From the NCBI RefSeq assembly GCF_901709675.1, contig NC_051107.1, positions 1,185,501 through 1,249,500 of the forward strand: a stretch of DNA of 64,000 bases, in the 5' to 3' direction. The position numbers were made by a program, and so were the translations under genes. Positions within the stretch are counted from its first letter, which is position 1, and each line of letters begins with the position of its first letter. Origin of the DNA: Syngnathus acus. Taxonomy: Eukaryota; Chordata; Actinopteri; Syngnathiformes; Syngnathidae. This document shows positions 27,601-36,686 of the stretch, one piece after another. Under the pieces are notes generated by a model that worked only from the letters and a program-made list of their open reading frames with translations, was not told the DNA's origin and made no database searches.

Positions 27601-30600
27601 ACTTAATGCCTCACCTTGGCCACAAATTGTCTGTCCTTCTGGTCCAAATTGGCTGTGGGCGCCACATAGTCCTTCCAGATGCGCACTTTGCGCTCTTTAG
27701 CAGATCTGGACACACACAAAAGAAAAGAAGCGTGTAAGACGGCCGACATAATCAAATAAAAAGGCTATAAAGAGACCCTCGGTCATTTTTGCTGTGGAAG
27801 TGATGACCGATTGTTAGCTCACGAACATGACTCCCAAAATATATCTCGAGAATGTGTTTTTAGTACCGTTCAGCAGCTCTGAGTTTCTCGGCACCCTGGG
27901 TATAGACGGCCATGGACCAGTCCACGCAACGGGCAAAGCCTTCCTTCAGCAGCAATTCGGTGATGTTGCCATTCTAGAAGGAAGGGTGAGGAGTAATTGC
28001 TGGGATTGAATGGATATTTGTCGGCATCGCTGCCAGGTTGCGTGCAAACTGTTCTCCTCTCTTACCGGGTGTAAGATAGTTCCAATGATGATCTGGTTAG
28101 GGCAACTCTCCAGGATGATCTGCACGTCGCGCTGTAGCAGCCGTGACTCAGTGAAGAACTTGGCCTCAGCGGCGAAGGACTCCGGGGACTCTGTGCCGTC
28201 CGCTTCTCGCTTGAACGTGGGACACTGCAGGACGCAAAAGCAAAGAAATAAAGAAATAATCTTTGTGCATTTGCCTCGTTTGCTCCAGCAAACTTCTTGG
28301 ATGTCACCTTGACAGGATGCAAAAACAATGAGCATTTCAGCCGCCAGCATGAAGTATAAAATCTTCAAGTGGCAGATGAGTACGATTATCTCAAGTGGTT
28401 GCAGCTCAGTCAAAAAATGAGATTGATGGTGAAATGTTGCCAAGCGGATAAGACATGGCGGCGGAACAAAGAGAGACAAACGAGCAACAGAAGTGATCTT
28501 TCATTGCCCCCTTTTTTTTTTAATCTATTTTCCCATAACAAGCCTCAGATGAGCATTTTTTGTTTGGATCAGTGAAGTGTTACCTTGACTCCAGACAGCA
28601 TGACAGTGACCAGGTAGTAGTCGGGAAGCAGCAGGGCACGCACGACGCTGCCGTCACGCACATGCTCGATGATGGCTGACGGGAGTGAGGACAGAAGCAC
28701 AGGTATCTTTAGATAATGTTGTGTTTTCTCATGACAGCATTCAATGAACAAATATCAATTGCATATATAAAATCTAAATTGGACAGAATGAAAAAAAAAA
28801 ATACTATGTTGTCTAGGCCTATGTGTATATTAGATTAAAAAATATTTAAAATGCTTAGAAATCTATAGAAATTACTAATTTTTATTAATTTCAAAATAAA
28901 AAGTAAAAACAAATATTGATAAATAAATGACTACTTTGAATTAATTTAGTCATGATCCTAAAAGTAGTAAACAGATTCCCTCAGATAGCACACGAATCAT
29001 CTCAGAACAATTCATCAAATACATTTTTAATTAAAAATAAACTTGAATTGTGGAATAAATTAAATATTAACTACTGCATAACAAAAATAATTACTGAAAG
29101 ACACTCAATACATTTGTTTATACAGTAGAGGTAAAAAAACAATTTGACAAATGAAAACTAGGTAATATCAATGATTGCACTTAAGGGAGAATTTTTAAAA
29201 AATTTAAGATTAATGAGTCACTTGTGTGAGGCTCAATAATTAGCATACTTTAATGAGAAAAACAAATCTGCTTGCTAAAACAGCACTGCAACTAAGCCAC
29301 GTGCTAACTGCTAAAACGGGTCATTAAACGAATAAATAAAGAAAAATCCCATGTTGTTTAACAAGGTCTTATGTTTGCATGTATTAAAAAGCCAGCAGGA
29401 TAAGAGTCACGTGTGTGAAAGTCAATTTGCTCTTAAATGGCACTTTAACGTTTGGAGCACCATCTTTGCAGCATCGAAGGGCAATGAAGAGTCTCTTTTT
29501 CTTGCTCATTAGCTGGCCGACTCACAAGCCGTTGAAATGAGCTGAACGCTGTTAACGGCACTGAGCGCCACATTGAACCTCTGAAGGTTGATCTGGCAGG
29601 GCACGCCGCTACATGACAACCTAAAGAGAATCTCCCGAGTCCCACAACCCATAGAAAAAAAAAAACACGGGGTTGCATACCGTTGACGGGCTTCTGGTGC
29701 AGGGAGTCCACAAAGTTGCGGGGGTTCTCGATGGTGTATTTGAGATCGCGGATGGTGTGCGCGCCGCCGCCTTCGGTCCATATGCCCTTTCTGGATGCTT
29801 TGGCCTGATCCTCCAAATCACACAGCCGCACCTGGTCCAGACTGGAAGAAGAAACGTGCAATTGGTGTGACGTCAGGCGTGACACTCGCAAGACGTTATG
29901 GGCCAAGTGCAACAGCTAATTACTACTTTGTTACAGAAGAAAGAAAAAAGTTCCAATTCTGAATTACAACAAAACAATTATGCAACACACAATACAAAAA
30001 AAAAGCTCTAGGAAAATTGAAACAACTTCAATTAAAATAACTAAAAATACATATAGGATGTTCAGGAAACAGATGGCTGAATGGATGGACGGCAAATGAC
30101 AAAATAAAAAATATAAATTTAGAAAAGGAACACAAAACAAAAATTACAATGTATGGAATGCAATATTCATTCATACAATTAATGATGGAAAATAAGATTT
30201 CTAATAAAATATTTATAAAATAAAATATATAATAAAATAAATGTAAAAAATATACACATAAAATAAAACAATAAAATTCATATGGTATAATTTAAAAAGA
30301 AAAAATTAACAAAAAGCAGTTAAAAATCAAATGTATAAATTCAAACAAAAAAGAAAATATATCGTAAGGTACATGGAAACATTGAGAAAATAAACATATC
30401 TAAGAAAACACTAAATATACAATGTCTACTTCCTAGTTCCTACAACCTCATCTCTCATTTCGACAGAACCACACCGCGGAAAAAGGCTTCCGTGATTGTA
30501 ACTCCTGCGCATCATACTTGGAGCCATTCCAAATGTTGCTAATCACCACAGCCAAATTGAACCGTTTACATGCACGGGTGCGTCAAAACGACCAGTAGCT

Positions 30601-33600
30601 ATTTCCTCCTAAGATGACAGTCAGCTTGTGAACACATGTTGTCCTCCATTGGGCAACGCAATCATCATAATCTTTATTATCCTCCCATAATCATCATTGG
30701 ACAAAGTCACACTGGATAACTTACTGATGGAGCCACTGGGGTGAAACTCTGTCAGTATTTAGGTGTGCTTCGTCATTGGTCTCGTGACTTTAAGGTCTAA
30801 TGTGGGGCTTTGACAGGAAGAACACTGCTGCCACCATTTGGACATTGCTGGTACTACCTGAGTCTCAACTTTTTCTCCCCAACAGTAGCATTTGGTTTGA
30901 TTGGTGTGTTTGTTTCACGACTGCCCGAAACACGACTATTGCCTGCCAGCCACTGCAAGGCTGGACCGCGCTAATTACAAACCAGAGAAGCCGGTGTCGC
31001 CCATGGTTATGCAACGCGGATCCATGAGGTTCTCTTTTCAAATATGTTCACAAGCTTCAAGCCAGTTTTAAATTAGGAACGCCGTCTTACTTGTTGCCTC
31101 TGATTCCTTCTCGTCTCACCGTGGCGAGGCCCTCGTTCACCAGCGACTCGGCGATGCTCTCGCCCGTTGTGTCTGCACAAGGAAAAAGACTCCTGTTACC
31201 AGAGCGGAGACTTTGCCTTCAAAAATTAAATCAAATATGACCATAGAAATTAATCGAAATTGCACAACCCGTTCCGGCCTTCCAAAAACGTATGTTACTT
31301 TTTTTTTTTCTCAACATAGTGCTTTATATGGAAAGTATTTTGAGTACTTAAATTTTACCAGTGGAAACACAGTCAGCGTACCAACCTTTTCCCAGGTAGA
31401 CCATGCCATACTCGCGGCCCAATGGAGTCTTGATCTCTACGGTGAAGCACACCTCTTTGCCAATCAGCTTCTTGCGCAGGAACTCTCTGGCTTGAAAGGC
31501 CCACGGCTGCAGCACCGAGCAACAAAAGAGAAATAAGAAGATGGAGACGCTAATCCTAATGTGAAACACAGAGTCAGCAAAGACCGAAGTCTTGTTTTTT
31601 TTTTAATCAATTTAATTTTGCTTAGGACTAGTTTTACATGTACACTTTAATGCTCACCATTACTGTGAAGGGATTCAATTAATACCATGATATGAATTTC
31701 AGGCAGTGCTCGCTAGGCAGAATATGGCGGGGAGACAAAAAAGACATTTGCATTTTTATTGTTTACTTCTATTAGTATGACATTTATAACAGTTTTGGTC
31801 AATAATTTAGATTTTTACATATGGATTATGTATAATTTATAATTGACATTTTTGAGTTTTATAATTTTTTTTCATTTATAGTTTGGTTTTATTATCTGTT
31901 AAGTTTGAATTTCTGTTAAAGTAATGCTTCTTTATTTTAGTTTTATTACACATCTGTCCAACTATAGTTTATCACATTTATAATTGCTTATTGTTAGAAG
32001 TTTTGAAAGTTGTTTGACTTTCCTTTAGTTGTATAACACAATGAGTTTTCTTTATTATCCTTTTTTTTTCCACACAGTGATTAACATCCCCTTAAAAGAA
32101 TGTTAAAATATCACAACAGAGCAAGAAAGTTTTCACAAAGGTGAGTGACCCTGTAGCAATTAGATCAACAGTTTTGAAGTGAAATCAACTCTGAAGTCAA
32201 CCGACGCAATTGATCGCAATTATGCGGTTCAACTTCCTCCCACAAACACCGCCACGCCCAAAATAAAAGTGCTATCTTGAGAGACATGTCAAAGAAACAA
32301 AAGCAACACACCTCATCGGGCGTGTCCTTGGTGTCAGGCTGGCTTTGGGCCGCTCGCCGAGCCAGGGCACCCGCTCGGATGTTGCTGAGATTTATCTGGC
32401 GCTCCGGAGGTGGGCCGCCGCGAGGCTGACCCCGCACAATGATGGCGCACCCTGACAGCACCTGGACAGAAACGACCAAAACCTTAACAACCATGAAAAC
32501 AGCGAGAGACAATGGATACAGAGCTGTCAAATGTCTGCCGGTTGCTATGGCGACAAACTGGCCCGAGGGAGATGTTGGCTTTTGACAACCTTGGCATTTG
32601 TGTGGATCTGTGCAAATAGCTTATCTGTGGGGGGATGTTGATCTAAGATGAGAGCGATAACTACATGGAGAAAAAAATCACACCATTTAACAAAATGCTA
32701 ATTAATCCTGGGCTTGGACTGAAAACTGAAATTCAGAAGAGAATAGACTTTTAATTGAGTCACAATCGAGCGCTAGACTTGTGATTAGTGACCATACAAA
32801 ATAAAAAACTTGTCTTTAAATGTGAACACATGTGAAGAGATATTTTGCCAACGGTAGTCCAACTTCTGAGTCTTCTGATGTTCAGGTAGCGTAACTTTCA
32901 TATGAGTTTTTAATCAGCAAAAAACAGGAACTATGAACCAGTAAGCGAGTGAGCGCATGATGATGATGTGCTTGAAAACAGTAGCTACGTGTCAGTCCAG
33001 TGGACGGGGGTAACGGGGGGGGGCGGGGGTTCCGAACATACGAGCCCTTAAAAAATAACAGTACTTTAAGAAATATCCGAACAGAAAAGGATTTAAAAGT
33101 TACACGAGTTTCTTTTCAGCAACGAACTTGGAACGACAACTCCGAAGTTCAAAGTTCACGTCCCAGTCGTCCAGTCAACACTCGGGACAGCGTTAGCACC
33201 CCCCCCCCCCCCCAAGCTAACCGCTAGTTAGCTGGGAAAGCTCACATCTGTCGCCCAACTAGTCCACTTTCCAAGTTGAAAATCCTACACAGCGGCAGCC
33301 GAACTTTCATGTCACTCGCCACGTTGCGCGTACGCAAGTTGGGGGAAAAAAACAATACATGCATGTTCCAAACGTCATTTGGCAGCAGCACATTTTGCAG
33401 CGTGCTAATATAAGTTGCTAGCTCCAGCGCACTTTAGATGACACACTGACAGCAACTCCGCTCGTAAGACATTAATTGTCCGATGTCGCAGCTAAATCCT
33501 AACTGTGATTTGCTGGAAATCACGTCGCAGAAGCTAGCTGGCTAACTAGCGCCCACACATGAGGGGGGGCTCTTACCATCTTAACTATCCCTCGCTGGAG

Positions 33601-33651
33601 CCCAGCAGAGGGAGCGGAAGCTGTCTGAGCAGGAGCAGAAACAGATGCCAT
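570..33651 (-). CDS. snd1: snd1, staphylococcal nuclease and Tudor domain protein (exons 1-16, 3' part outside window)
   Basis: SND1 (Tudor-SN, p100) is a nuclear and cytoplasmic co-activator and RNA-binding protein found in RISC and spliceosome-associated complexes. Sixteen exons, all with GT-AG borders and continuous phase, encode about 594 of the roughly 910 residues usual for the family. Translated pieces follow human SND1 closely, for example [20 protein letters not shown] (exon 2), [17 protein letters not shown] (exon 3), LKYTIENPR (exon 5), [20 protein letters not shown] (exon 13) and [20 protein letters not shown] (exon 15). SN repeats 1, 2 and 3 and the first part of SN4 are encoded; the rest of SN4, the Tudor domain and SN5 should lie beyond position 1. 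The start ATG at 33651 opens MASVSAPAQ and leads in frame into the conserved QRGIVKM. Exons 1-9 are fairly compact, whereas introns 10, 11, 14 and 15 are 3 to 6 kb and hold most of the transposon remnants. Confidence 0.95.
1862..3248 (-). mobile_element. Non-LTR retrotransposon fragment (endonuclease end plus start of reverse transcriptase)
   Basis: On the minus strand about 1.2 kb is open. It begins in the C-terminal part of an apurinic-type endonuclease domain ([10 protein letters not shown] near 3200; [10 protein letters not shown] and [11 protein letters not shown] farther on). A long linker follows, then the N-terminal part of a reverse transcriptase ([24 protein letters not shown]). An 11-bp tandem duplication at 1994-2004/2005-2015 shifts the frame. 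The next RT block, which contains [13 protein letters not shown], lies in another frame at about 1862-1990. The copy lacks the endonuclease start, the RT catalytic YADD region and the 3' end, so it cannot be autonomous. The style resembles RTE-like elements often annotated as endonuclease-reverse transcriptase; the clade is not certain. Confidence 0.85.
3331..3450 (-). mobile_element. Terminal fragment of a TA-flanked DNA transposon
   Basis: Read on the minus strand this begins CCGTATTTTTCGGACTATAA and continues with a gcgacttatactgaggagcgac-like block. It matches the first 110-120 bp of the element at 44696-45670. Only one end is present here, followed by TA at 3451-3452, so it is a truncated or solo end. 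Confidence 0.6.
4536..4559. repeat. Poly-G run
   Basis: Twenty-four consecutive G in snd1 intron 15; C-rich on the transcribed pre-mRNA strand. Length is probably polymorphic or assembly-sensitive. Confidence 0.9.
6457..6598 (-). CDS. snd1: snd1 exon 15 (SN4)
   Basis: 142 nt coding [39 protein letters not shown] and CLITFLLA. Acceptor CCGCCAG|GAA, donor GCTG|GTGCGT. Ends in phase 1. Confidence 0.95.
7300..7600 (-). mobile_element. Degenerate LINE reverse-transcriptase relic (L2/Rex1-like)
   Basis: On the minus strand 7497-7535 reads [13 protein letters not shown], the conserved RT motif (G-V-P-Q-G-S-x-x-G-P-L-L-F). Farther along the same strand LNEDKTKIL follows, matching the block after the catalytic motif in L2-type elements. 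Stops and frame breaks lie between them, so this is an old relic. Confidence 0.6.
8531..8834. mobile_element. MITE with long terminal inverted repeats, TA-flanked
   Basis: A 304-bp element. Each end is a 70-bp block (8531-8600 and 8765-8834), and the two blocks are inverted copies of each other. Each block is itself nearly palindromic, built on ACTACCGTTCAAAAGTTTGG and its complement around a loop of about 10 bp. The middle is AT-rich. TA at the borders fits a Tc1/mariner-type target. No transposase is encoded, so it is non-autonomous. Confidence 0.8.
9840..9912 (-). CDS. snd1: snd1 exon 14 (end of SN3)
   Basis: 73 nt coding [24 protein letters not shown]. Acceptor TTGCAG|GGCC, donor TCTGGG|GTAGGT. 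Confidence 0.94.
9913..10712. other. snd1 intron 13
   Basis: Includes a purine-rich GGAAGG/GAGA tract at about 10115-10335. No gene or transposon is recognised. Confidence 0.6.
10713..10823 (-). CDS. snd1: snd1 exon 13 (SN3)
   Basis: 111 nt coding [20 protein letters not shown] and [16 protein letters not shown]. Acceptor CCACAG|TAAC, donor GCCCG|GTGAGC. Identical to human SND1 over most of its length. Confidence 0.96.
10824..11517. other. snd1 intron 12
   Basis: AT-rich sequence with no gene or clear repeat. Confidence 0.6.
11518..11618 (-). CDS. snd1: snd1 exon 12 (SN3)
   Basis: 101 nt coding [15 protein letters not shown], then [17 protein letters not shown]. Acceptor TTTTTAG|GTC, donor GGAAT|GTGAGT. 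Ends in phase 2. Confidence 0.94.
13811..13851. repeat. (TTA)n microsatellite
   Basis: Imperfect TTA/TAT trinucleotide run in snd1 intron 11. Confidence 0.8.
15086..15754. mobile_element. Non-autonomous TA-flanked DNA transposon, 669 bp
   Basis: The left end reads CAGTCAAACCTCGGTTTTCG and the right end, inverted, is the same; homology between the ends continues inward with mismatches (cgttcgaattcc). TA lies directly outside both ends. An internal GC-rich block beginning TCCGATCGCGCAACTGCAGC occurs twice, near 15257 and 15425. No transposase frame is present. The ends suggest a pogo/Tigger or mariner family member. Confidence 0.75.
15791..16211. mobile_element. TTAA-flanked MITE with inverted repeats
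   Basis: Begins TTAAAGAGGAAGTCACCC and ends with the inverted counterpart (GGGTTGACTCCCTCTTTAA). A second inverted repeat lies inside: GGTCTCAGGTCACAACCAAT at about 15961 and its complement at about 16012-16032. TTAA at both borders is the usual target of piggyBac-type transposases. No coding capacity. Confidence 0.6.
17429..17795. repeat. Diverged direct repeat, two copies about 278 bp apart
   Basis: A block with the order: GGCAaCCTGg, AATGACATTTACAGtCCAAA, cTGACTGAAAT-like, TTGTGGgaCACAAAGTCTGAA occurs at about 17429-17535 and again at about 17708-17795. This suggests a local duplication within snd1 intron 11. Confidence 0.55.
17902..18003 (-). CDS. snd1: snd1 exon 11 (SN3)
   Basis: Thirty-four codons: [34 protein letters not shown]. 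Acceptor CATTCAG|GAG, donor AAAAAG|GTGATT. The [12 protein letters not shown] motif recurs from SN1 (exon 3), as expected for the repeat structure of the protein. Confidence 0.95.
18004..23193. other. snd1 intron 10
   Basis: A 5.2-kb intron. AT-rich from about 18360 to 19150, with a probable DNA-transposon fragment (19020-19320), poly-C near 20180-20198 and a G run near 20525-20539. No exon or intact element is seen. Confidence 0.7.
19020..19320. mobile_element. Possible Tigger/mariner-type fragment
   Basis: The right border, GTAACTCGAGGTTCCACTGTA near 19291, resembles a common transposon end, and earlier text (gttccatgaacc; tctattccagtcccaaaac) resembles interior sequence of such elements. 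The left inverted end is missing, so only a decayed copy is supported. Confidence 0.35.
23194..23298 (-). CDS. snd1: snd1 exon 10 (SN3)
   Basis: Thirty-five codons: [35 protein letters not shown]. Acceptor TTCGCAG|GTG, donor GGCGAG|GTACGT. Confidence 0.95.
23299..27614. other. snd1 intron 9
   Basis: A 4.3-kb intron with A-rich tracts (near 24373-24399) and AT-rich ends. No gene or confident repeat is recognised. Confidence 0.6.
27615..27705 (-). CDS. snd1: snd1 exon 9 (linker SN2 to SN3)
   Basis: 91 nt coding [30 protein letters not shown]. Acceptor GTCCAG|AT, donor GCCAAG|GTGAGG. Intron 8, between this exon and exon 8, is only 161 bp. Confidence 0.95.
27867..27973 (-). CDS. snd1: snd1 exon 8 (SN2)
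   Basis: 107 nt coding [20 protein letters not shown] and GAEKLRAAE. Acceptor TTCTAG|AAT, donor GAACG|GTACTA. Ends in phase 2. Confidence 0.94.
28066..28224 (-). CDS. snd1: snd1 exon 7 (SN2)
   Basis: Fifty-three codons: [30 protein letters not shown] and IILESCPNQ to ILHP. Acceptor CTGCAG|TGT, donor CACCCG|GTAAGA, phase 0 at both ends. Confidence 0.95.
28584..28675 (-). CDS. snd1: snd1 exon 6 (SN2)
   Basis: 92 nt coding [20 protein letters not shown] and [10 protein letters not shown]. Acceptor CCGTCAG|CC, donor GTCAAG|GTAACA. Nearly identical to human SND1. Confidence 0.95.
28676..29680. other. snd1 intron 5
   Basis: AT-rich, about 1 kb, nothing recognised. Intron 6 (28225-28583) is likewise featureless. 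Confidence 0.6.
29681..29841 (-). CDS. snd1: snd1 exon 5 (end of SN1 and linker to SN2)
   Basis: 161 nt coding [19 protein letters not shown] through [19 protein letters not shown] to HQKPVN. Acceptor CTTCCAG|T, donor AACG|GTATGC. The [14 protein letters not shown] block is an almost invariant SND1 signature. Confidence 0.95.
29842..31090. other. snd1 intron 4
   Basis: AT-rich from about 29930 to 30430; no gene or clear element. Confidence 0.6.
31091..31172 (-). CDS. snd1: snd1 exon 4 (SN1)
   Basis: 82 nt coding [20 protein letters not shown]. Acceptor TGTGCAG|AC, donor AACAA|GTAAGA. Matches the human NIAESLVAEGLATRREG region. Enters in phase 1 and leaves in phase 2. Confidence 0.94.
31386..31506 (-). 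CDS. snd1: snd1 exon 3 (SN1)
   Basis: 121 nt coding [17 protein letters not shown] and [10 protein letters not shown]. Acceptor GCTGCAG|CCG; donor AAAG|GTTGGT, which departs from the GTRAGT consensus but is the only one keeping the frame into exon 4. Ends in phase 1. Confidence 0.93.
31507..32311. other. snd1 intron 2
   Basis: AT-rich (31590-32090), no feature recognised. Confidence 0.6.
32312..32461 (-). CDS. snd1: snd1 exon 2 (SN1)
   Basis: Fifty codons, [13 protein letters not shown] to KDTPDE, the start of the first staphylococcal-nuclease-like repeat. Acceptor TGTCCAG|GTG, donor GATGAG|GTGTGT, phase 0 on both sides. Nearly identical to human SND1 residues 27-76. Confidence 0.95.
32462..33576. 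other. snd1 intron 1
   Basis: The promoter-proximal end carries G-rich tracts (33006-33029) and a C run near 33197-33213. No coding exon is seen. Confidence 0.6.
33577..33651 (-). CDS. snd1: snd1 exon 1 (coding part)
   Basis: Codes residues 1-25, from [11 protein letters not shown] to QRGIVKM, the N-terminal tail before SN1. The donor reads ATG|GTAAGA and the exon ends in phase 0. The start is the only ATG ahead of the conserved QRGI(I/V)KM motif. The 5' UTR lies at higher coordinates in a promoter-like stretch with ETS-type motifs. Confidence 0.92.
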
Positions 33652-33794
33652 GTCCAGCGGTTTAGAGGTTTGCGTGAGGTCGTAAGACAGAGAGGGGCAG
33701 ACCGGGTAAAAGGAACCTGGGACACTGGAGGAGTGACTGCTCTATAGAAAGCCAAGCGAAAAAAGGCTGCGCGTTGGTCAACACACATGTAGTA

Positions 33795-33920
33795 CCGGAA
33801 GAAGACCGTGACACGCACATACGTCATTTTAGCTACTCGGGCTACTTCCGTTCGTGAATGAATGGGAGTGAACGGGGCAGGCTCGTGGCCGCGCAAGCGA
33901 ATCAAATGAAGCACTTCCGG
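33795..33920 (-). promoter_or_regulatory. snd1: snd1 promoter region with ETS-type motifs
   Basis: Just upstream of the snd1 start codon lie CCGGAAG at 33795-33801, ACTTCCG at 33844-33850 and CTTCCGG at 33914-33920. These match the ETS/GABP core CCGGAAG in either orientation, common at TATA-less housekeeping promoters. No TATA box is seen nearby. The transcription start itself cannot be placed from sequence. Confidence 0.5.
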
Positions 33921-36540
33921 GTCACTACGTGAGACACGTCAGCACAGCTTGAAACGATTGTTTTCTTTTGATTTTCATTTACAAACAATATTGTTTTTGT
34001 TTATGTTCTTTTAAATGCGTATGACTACCAATTTGTTTTGATTCAGTTATCATTTGTATTTTCCAATGTGACGTCAGGGATGTGGGGTCATGATTGACAG
34101 CTACCTCAGATTTGTCTCGTTCGTGTTGAGTAGTAAAGATGTATGTATAAAAATATAGTTTGTAATATTTATAAGATGGTCCTATTGCAACTTCTAACTT
34201 TTTCGTCATATACACGAAACCGTTTTTTTTTTTTTAAACATTTGGGAGCGTATGTATCGCCGCTGACATCTACTGGTAAATCTTATTAACTACACTTGTA
34301 TACAACGCTGACTTGTTTTACTCAAATCATACATCATAGCCACAGGGTGATAATGAAGCAAATAAATTTGTATGACAGAAATATATTATAAAATGCACAC
34401 AAATAAAACGTTTAAAAAAAACTGAAATTTGTTGTTTGTCCAATAGTCCTAATATATTGCTCGACTTCATTTTTCAACATACAAAATTTTTGTTTCAGAT
34501 TAAATCATCGAGTGTGAATATGCCAAATAGTCAATAGTATAAAAGGATTAATAATATAAAACGTTTTATTCATAAAAAAATAGCCCTTAATGGACAATCC
34601 CAAAATGAAAATTCAAAATGAAACACGGTTTTAGGAGATCCTTCACAAAAACTTTTTTCGAACCACTTTAGAAATAGTATATTTTTTAAAATTGCATGGA
34701 TAATACCAGTGAATCATTTTCAATGACGCTTCTCTCTGTTTTTAATCAAATGTTAAGCAAGCAAGTTCCAAATCTATACCCAGTCAAGCTTATCTGAATA
34801 AAGAAATAACATGAATTAAAGGCAACACATTTATAACATAGTCTTCAAAAATTACCATTAGAATTGCATTTAGACGAGAAACAAATGCTTCCAATTTCTG
34901 TTTTTGTTAAATCTGTGTGTAACAAAAAAAAAAGGCAACATCAAAAATATGACCTGTCAACTACTTGACAGCAACTTGACACTCATCCTTTGGACCAATA
35001 GATCATAATAGGCTTTGATTGGTGTGTTTATTCCATTAACCCACGACCAGCTGTAATTACTCCAATTAGCCACAAGATAGCAGCATTGCAACAAATTCTC
35101 AGTTTAGCCCTTTGCCTCAAGTCAATTTTCTCATCCGAAGACAGCATCACGACTCAATATGACCATAAACACGTTTTGATATTATAATTCTTTTTTTTAA
35201 CACATACCAAAATGTGTGATAAAGAGAATGTGTTACGTTTGCTTTATTAGAGGAAACACAATATGAATAAAAAAAAAAAAATACTGACCGTGAGGAACAA
35301 AGCATGCACCCCCAGTACGAGCTCATAATAAAAAAGATGCTCACGTTATATAATTAATGTGTTTCTTTTTACGGTTAGCAGTGGTGTACTAGTGCACTGT
35401 AAACTCAAGAGCAGTTTCTAATATTTTGGCTGTATTAGAACCGAAGGGAAAGTTGTACAACCCTGCAAAGCACAAATACAATAAAAAGTTTGTTTGAATA
35501 TTGGAACTCATTGTAGTTTGGCTCATCAAAAAAAACAAGCAACTTTCAGAACCATAGACAGCTCCAATGCACTTATAACAAGCTGCTTCGGTGTCTTTGA
35601 ACAGATTTGAATCATGGGAATGTCAAGTTATCTGTCATGGGAACATACAACACTCAAGGGACATCTCTAAATAATATATCATTTTTATGCGTAATATGTT
35701 TTTACGTTTTCATACAAAATCACTGGTGCCATCAAATAAAAACATTCTACAAATATATAAAATGTGATGGTGGGTTAAATGCAAGATAAAAGACAGCCAG
35801 GGTTAAAACTCTCAATAATAATTCAAATATTGATCAGGTAAGAACACGAGCACTATGACTTCTGATATGGATCTCAAACTAATGTGTCTTTAGCGTACAG
35901 CTGTAAAAGTATATGGTAATTGCTTTTTTGGACAGTTTTCACAGTTTGCTTTGGTTACGACATTAATGGGAAAAGTCTGGGAATAACATTGAGAATGAGC
36001 ACATTAAATGTCATTATTTTTAAACATTTACTGAAACGGTAATTGACGTTATAGGTCACTTTGGAGTAGAATACTCACAAAGCAAGCATGACAATTCGGA
36101 GAAAGACGTTATTTGTCCCATAAAATCCGCAAATAGACTATTATGAAATAAACACATGACTCAAATCGTGTTTCTATTAAAAGTGTGTTTATTATTTTGT
36201 AAAAACGATGCTGAGAAAAGGAACGCACTCTCCTTTTACGCACAATTCTCCCGACATGGTGCGCGCGCATCGGCCTCCTTTTCCTCGCCTTTTACGCGGC
36301 CGATTTTGACTAATTTCTCATCGTTTCCGTGTCACAATCGACATGGATTTATGTGTAAAACACCCCAAACAACCACATAGGATGCGTCGTTCGACCATCT
36401 TGCATTTTGGGACGGTAACAGTGGAGCCCCCTCAAAGTCGAACAGTCCGATCCTACTTGAAATTTACGCACAGGAGAGCCGCGGCTTTCCTAATCAAACT
36501 GCAACGCGTGCGTGGGATTTCGCGTGTGCACGCGGCACGC

Positions 36541-36548
36541 TATAAAAG
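36541..36548 (+). promoter_or_regulatory. TATA box of unknown transcript
   Basis: TATAAAAG in a GC-rich setting, 41 bp upstream of an ATG with G at -3 and +4. Either an unrecognised gene, an upstream pax4 promoter, or chance. Confidence 0.4.
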
Positions 36549-36581
36549 TTGATAAATCAATGACAGCGTGTAATCAAAGAA

Positions 36582-36686
36582 ATGGCCGACCTGATTGGAG
36601 GTGCGCTGGTTGGCAAGGAGATCCACACGGGCTCGGATCCATTCCACGCACACACACGGACGGTGTGTCCACTCATAGGTGGTTAA
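36582..36686 (+). CDS. Short ORF downstream of TATA box (hypothetical, 34 codons)
   Basis: Begins MADLIGGALVGKEIHTGSDP and stops at TAA 36684-36686. I do not recognise it. It sits one TATA-to-start distance below TATAAAAG and the ATG context is good. It is very short, lies in a CG-rich stretch and has no visible partner exon, so it may be non-coding. Confidence 0.2.
   Translation: MADLIGGALVGKEIHTGSDPFHAHTRTVCPLIGG

Noticed and set aside
29445-29912. 155-residue open frame (-) as a separate gene
   Set aside because: It is snd1 exon 5 read through into the flanking introns.
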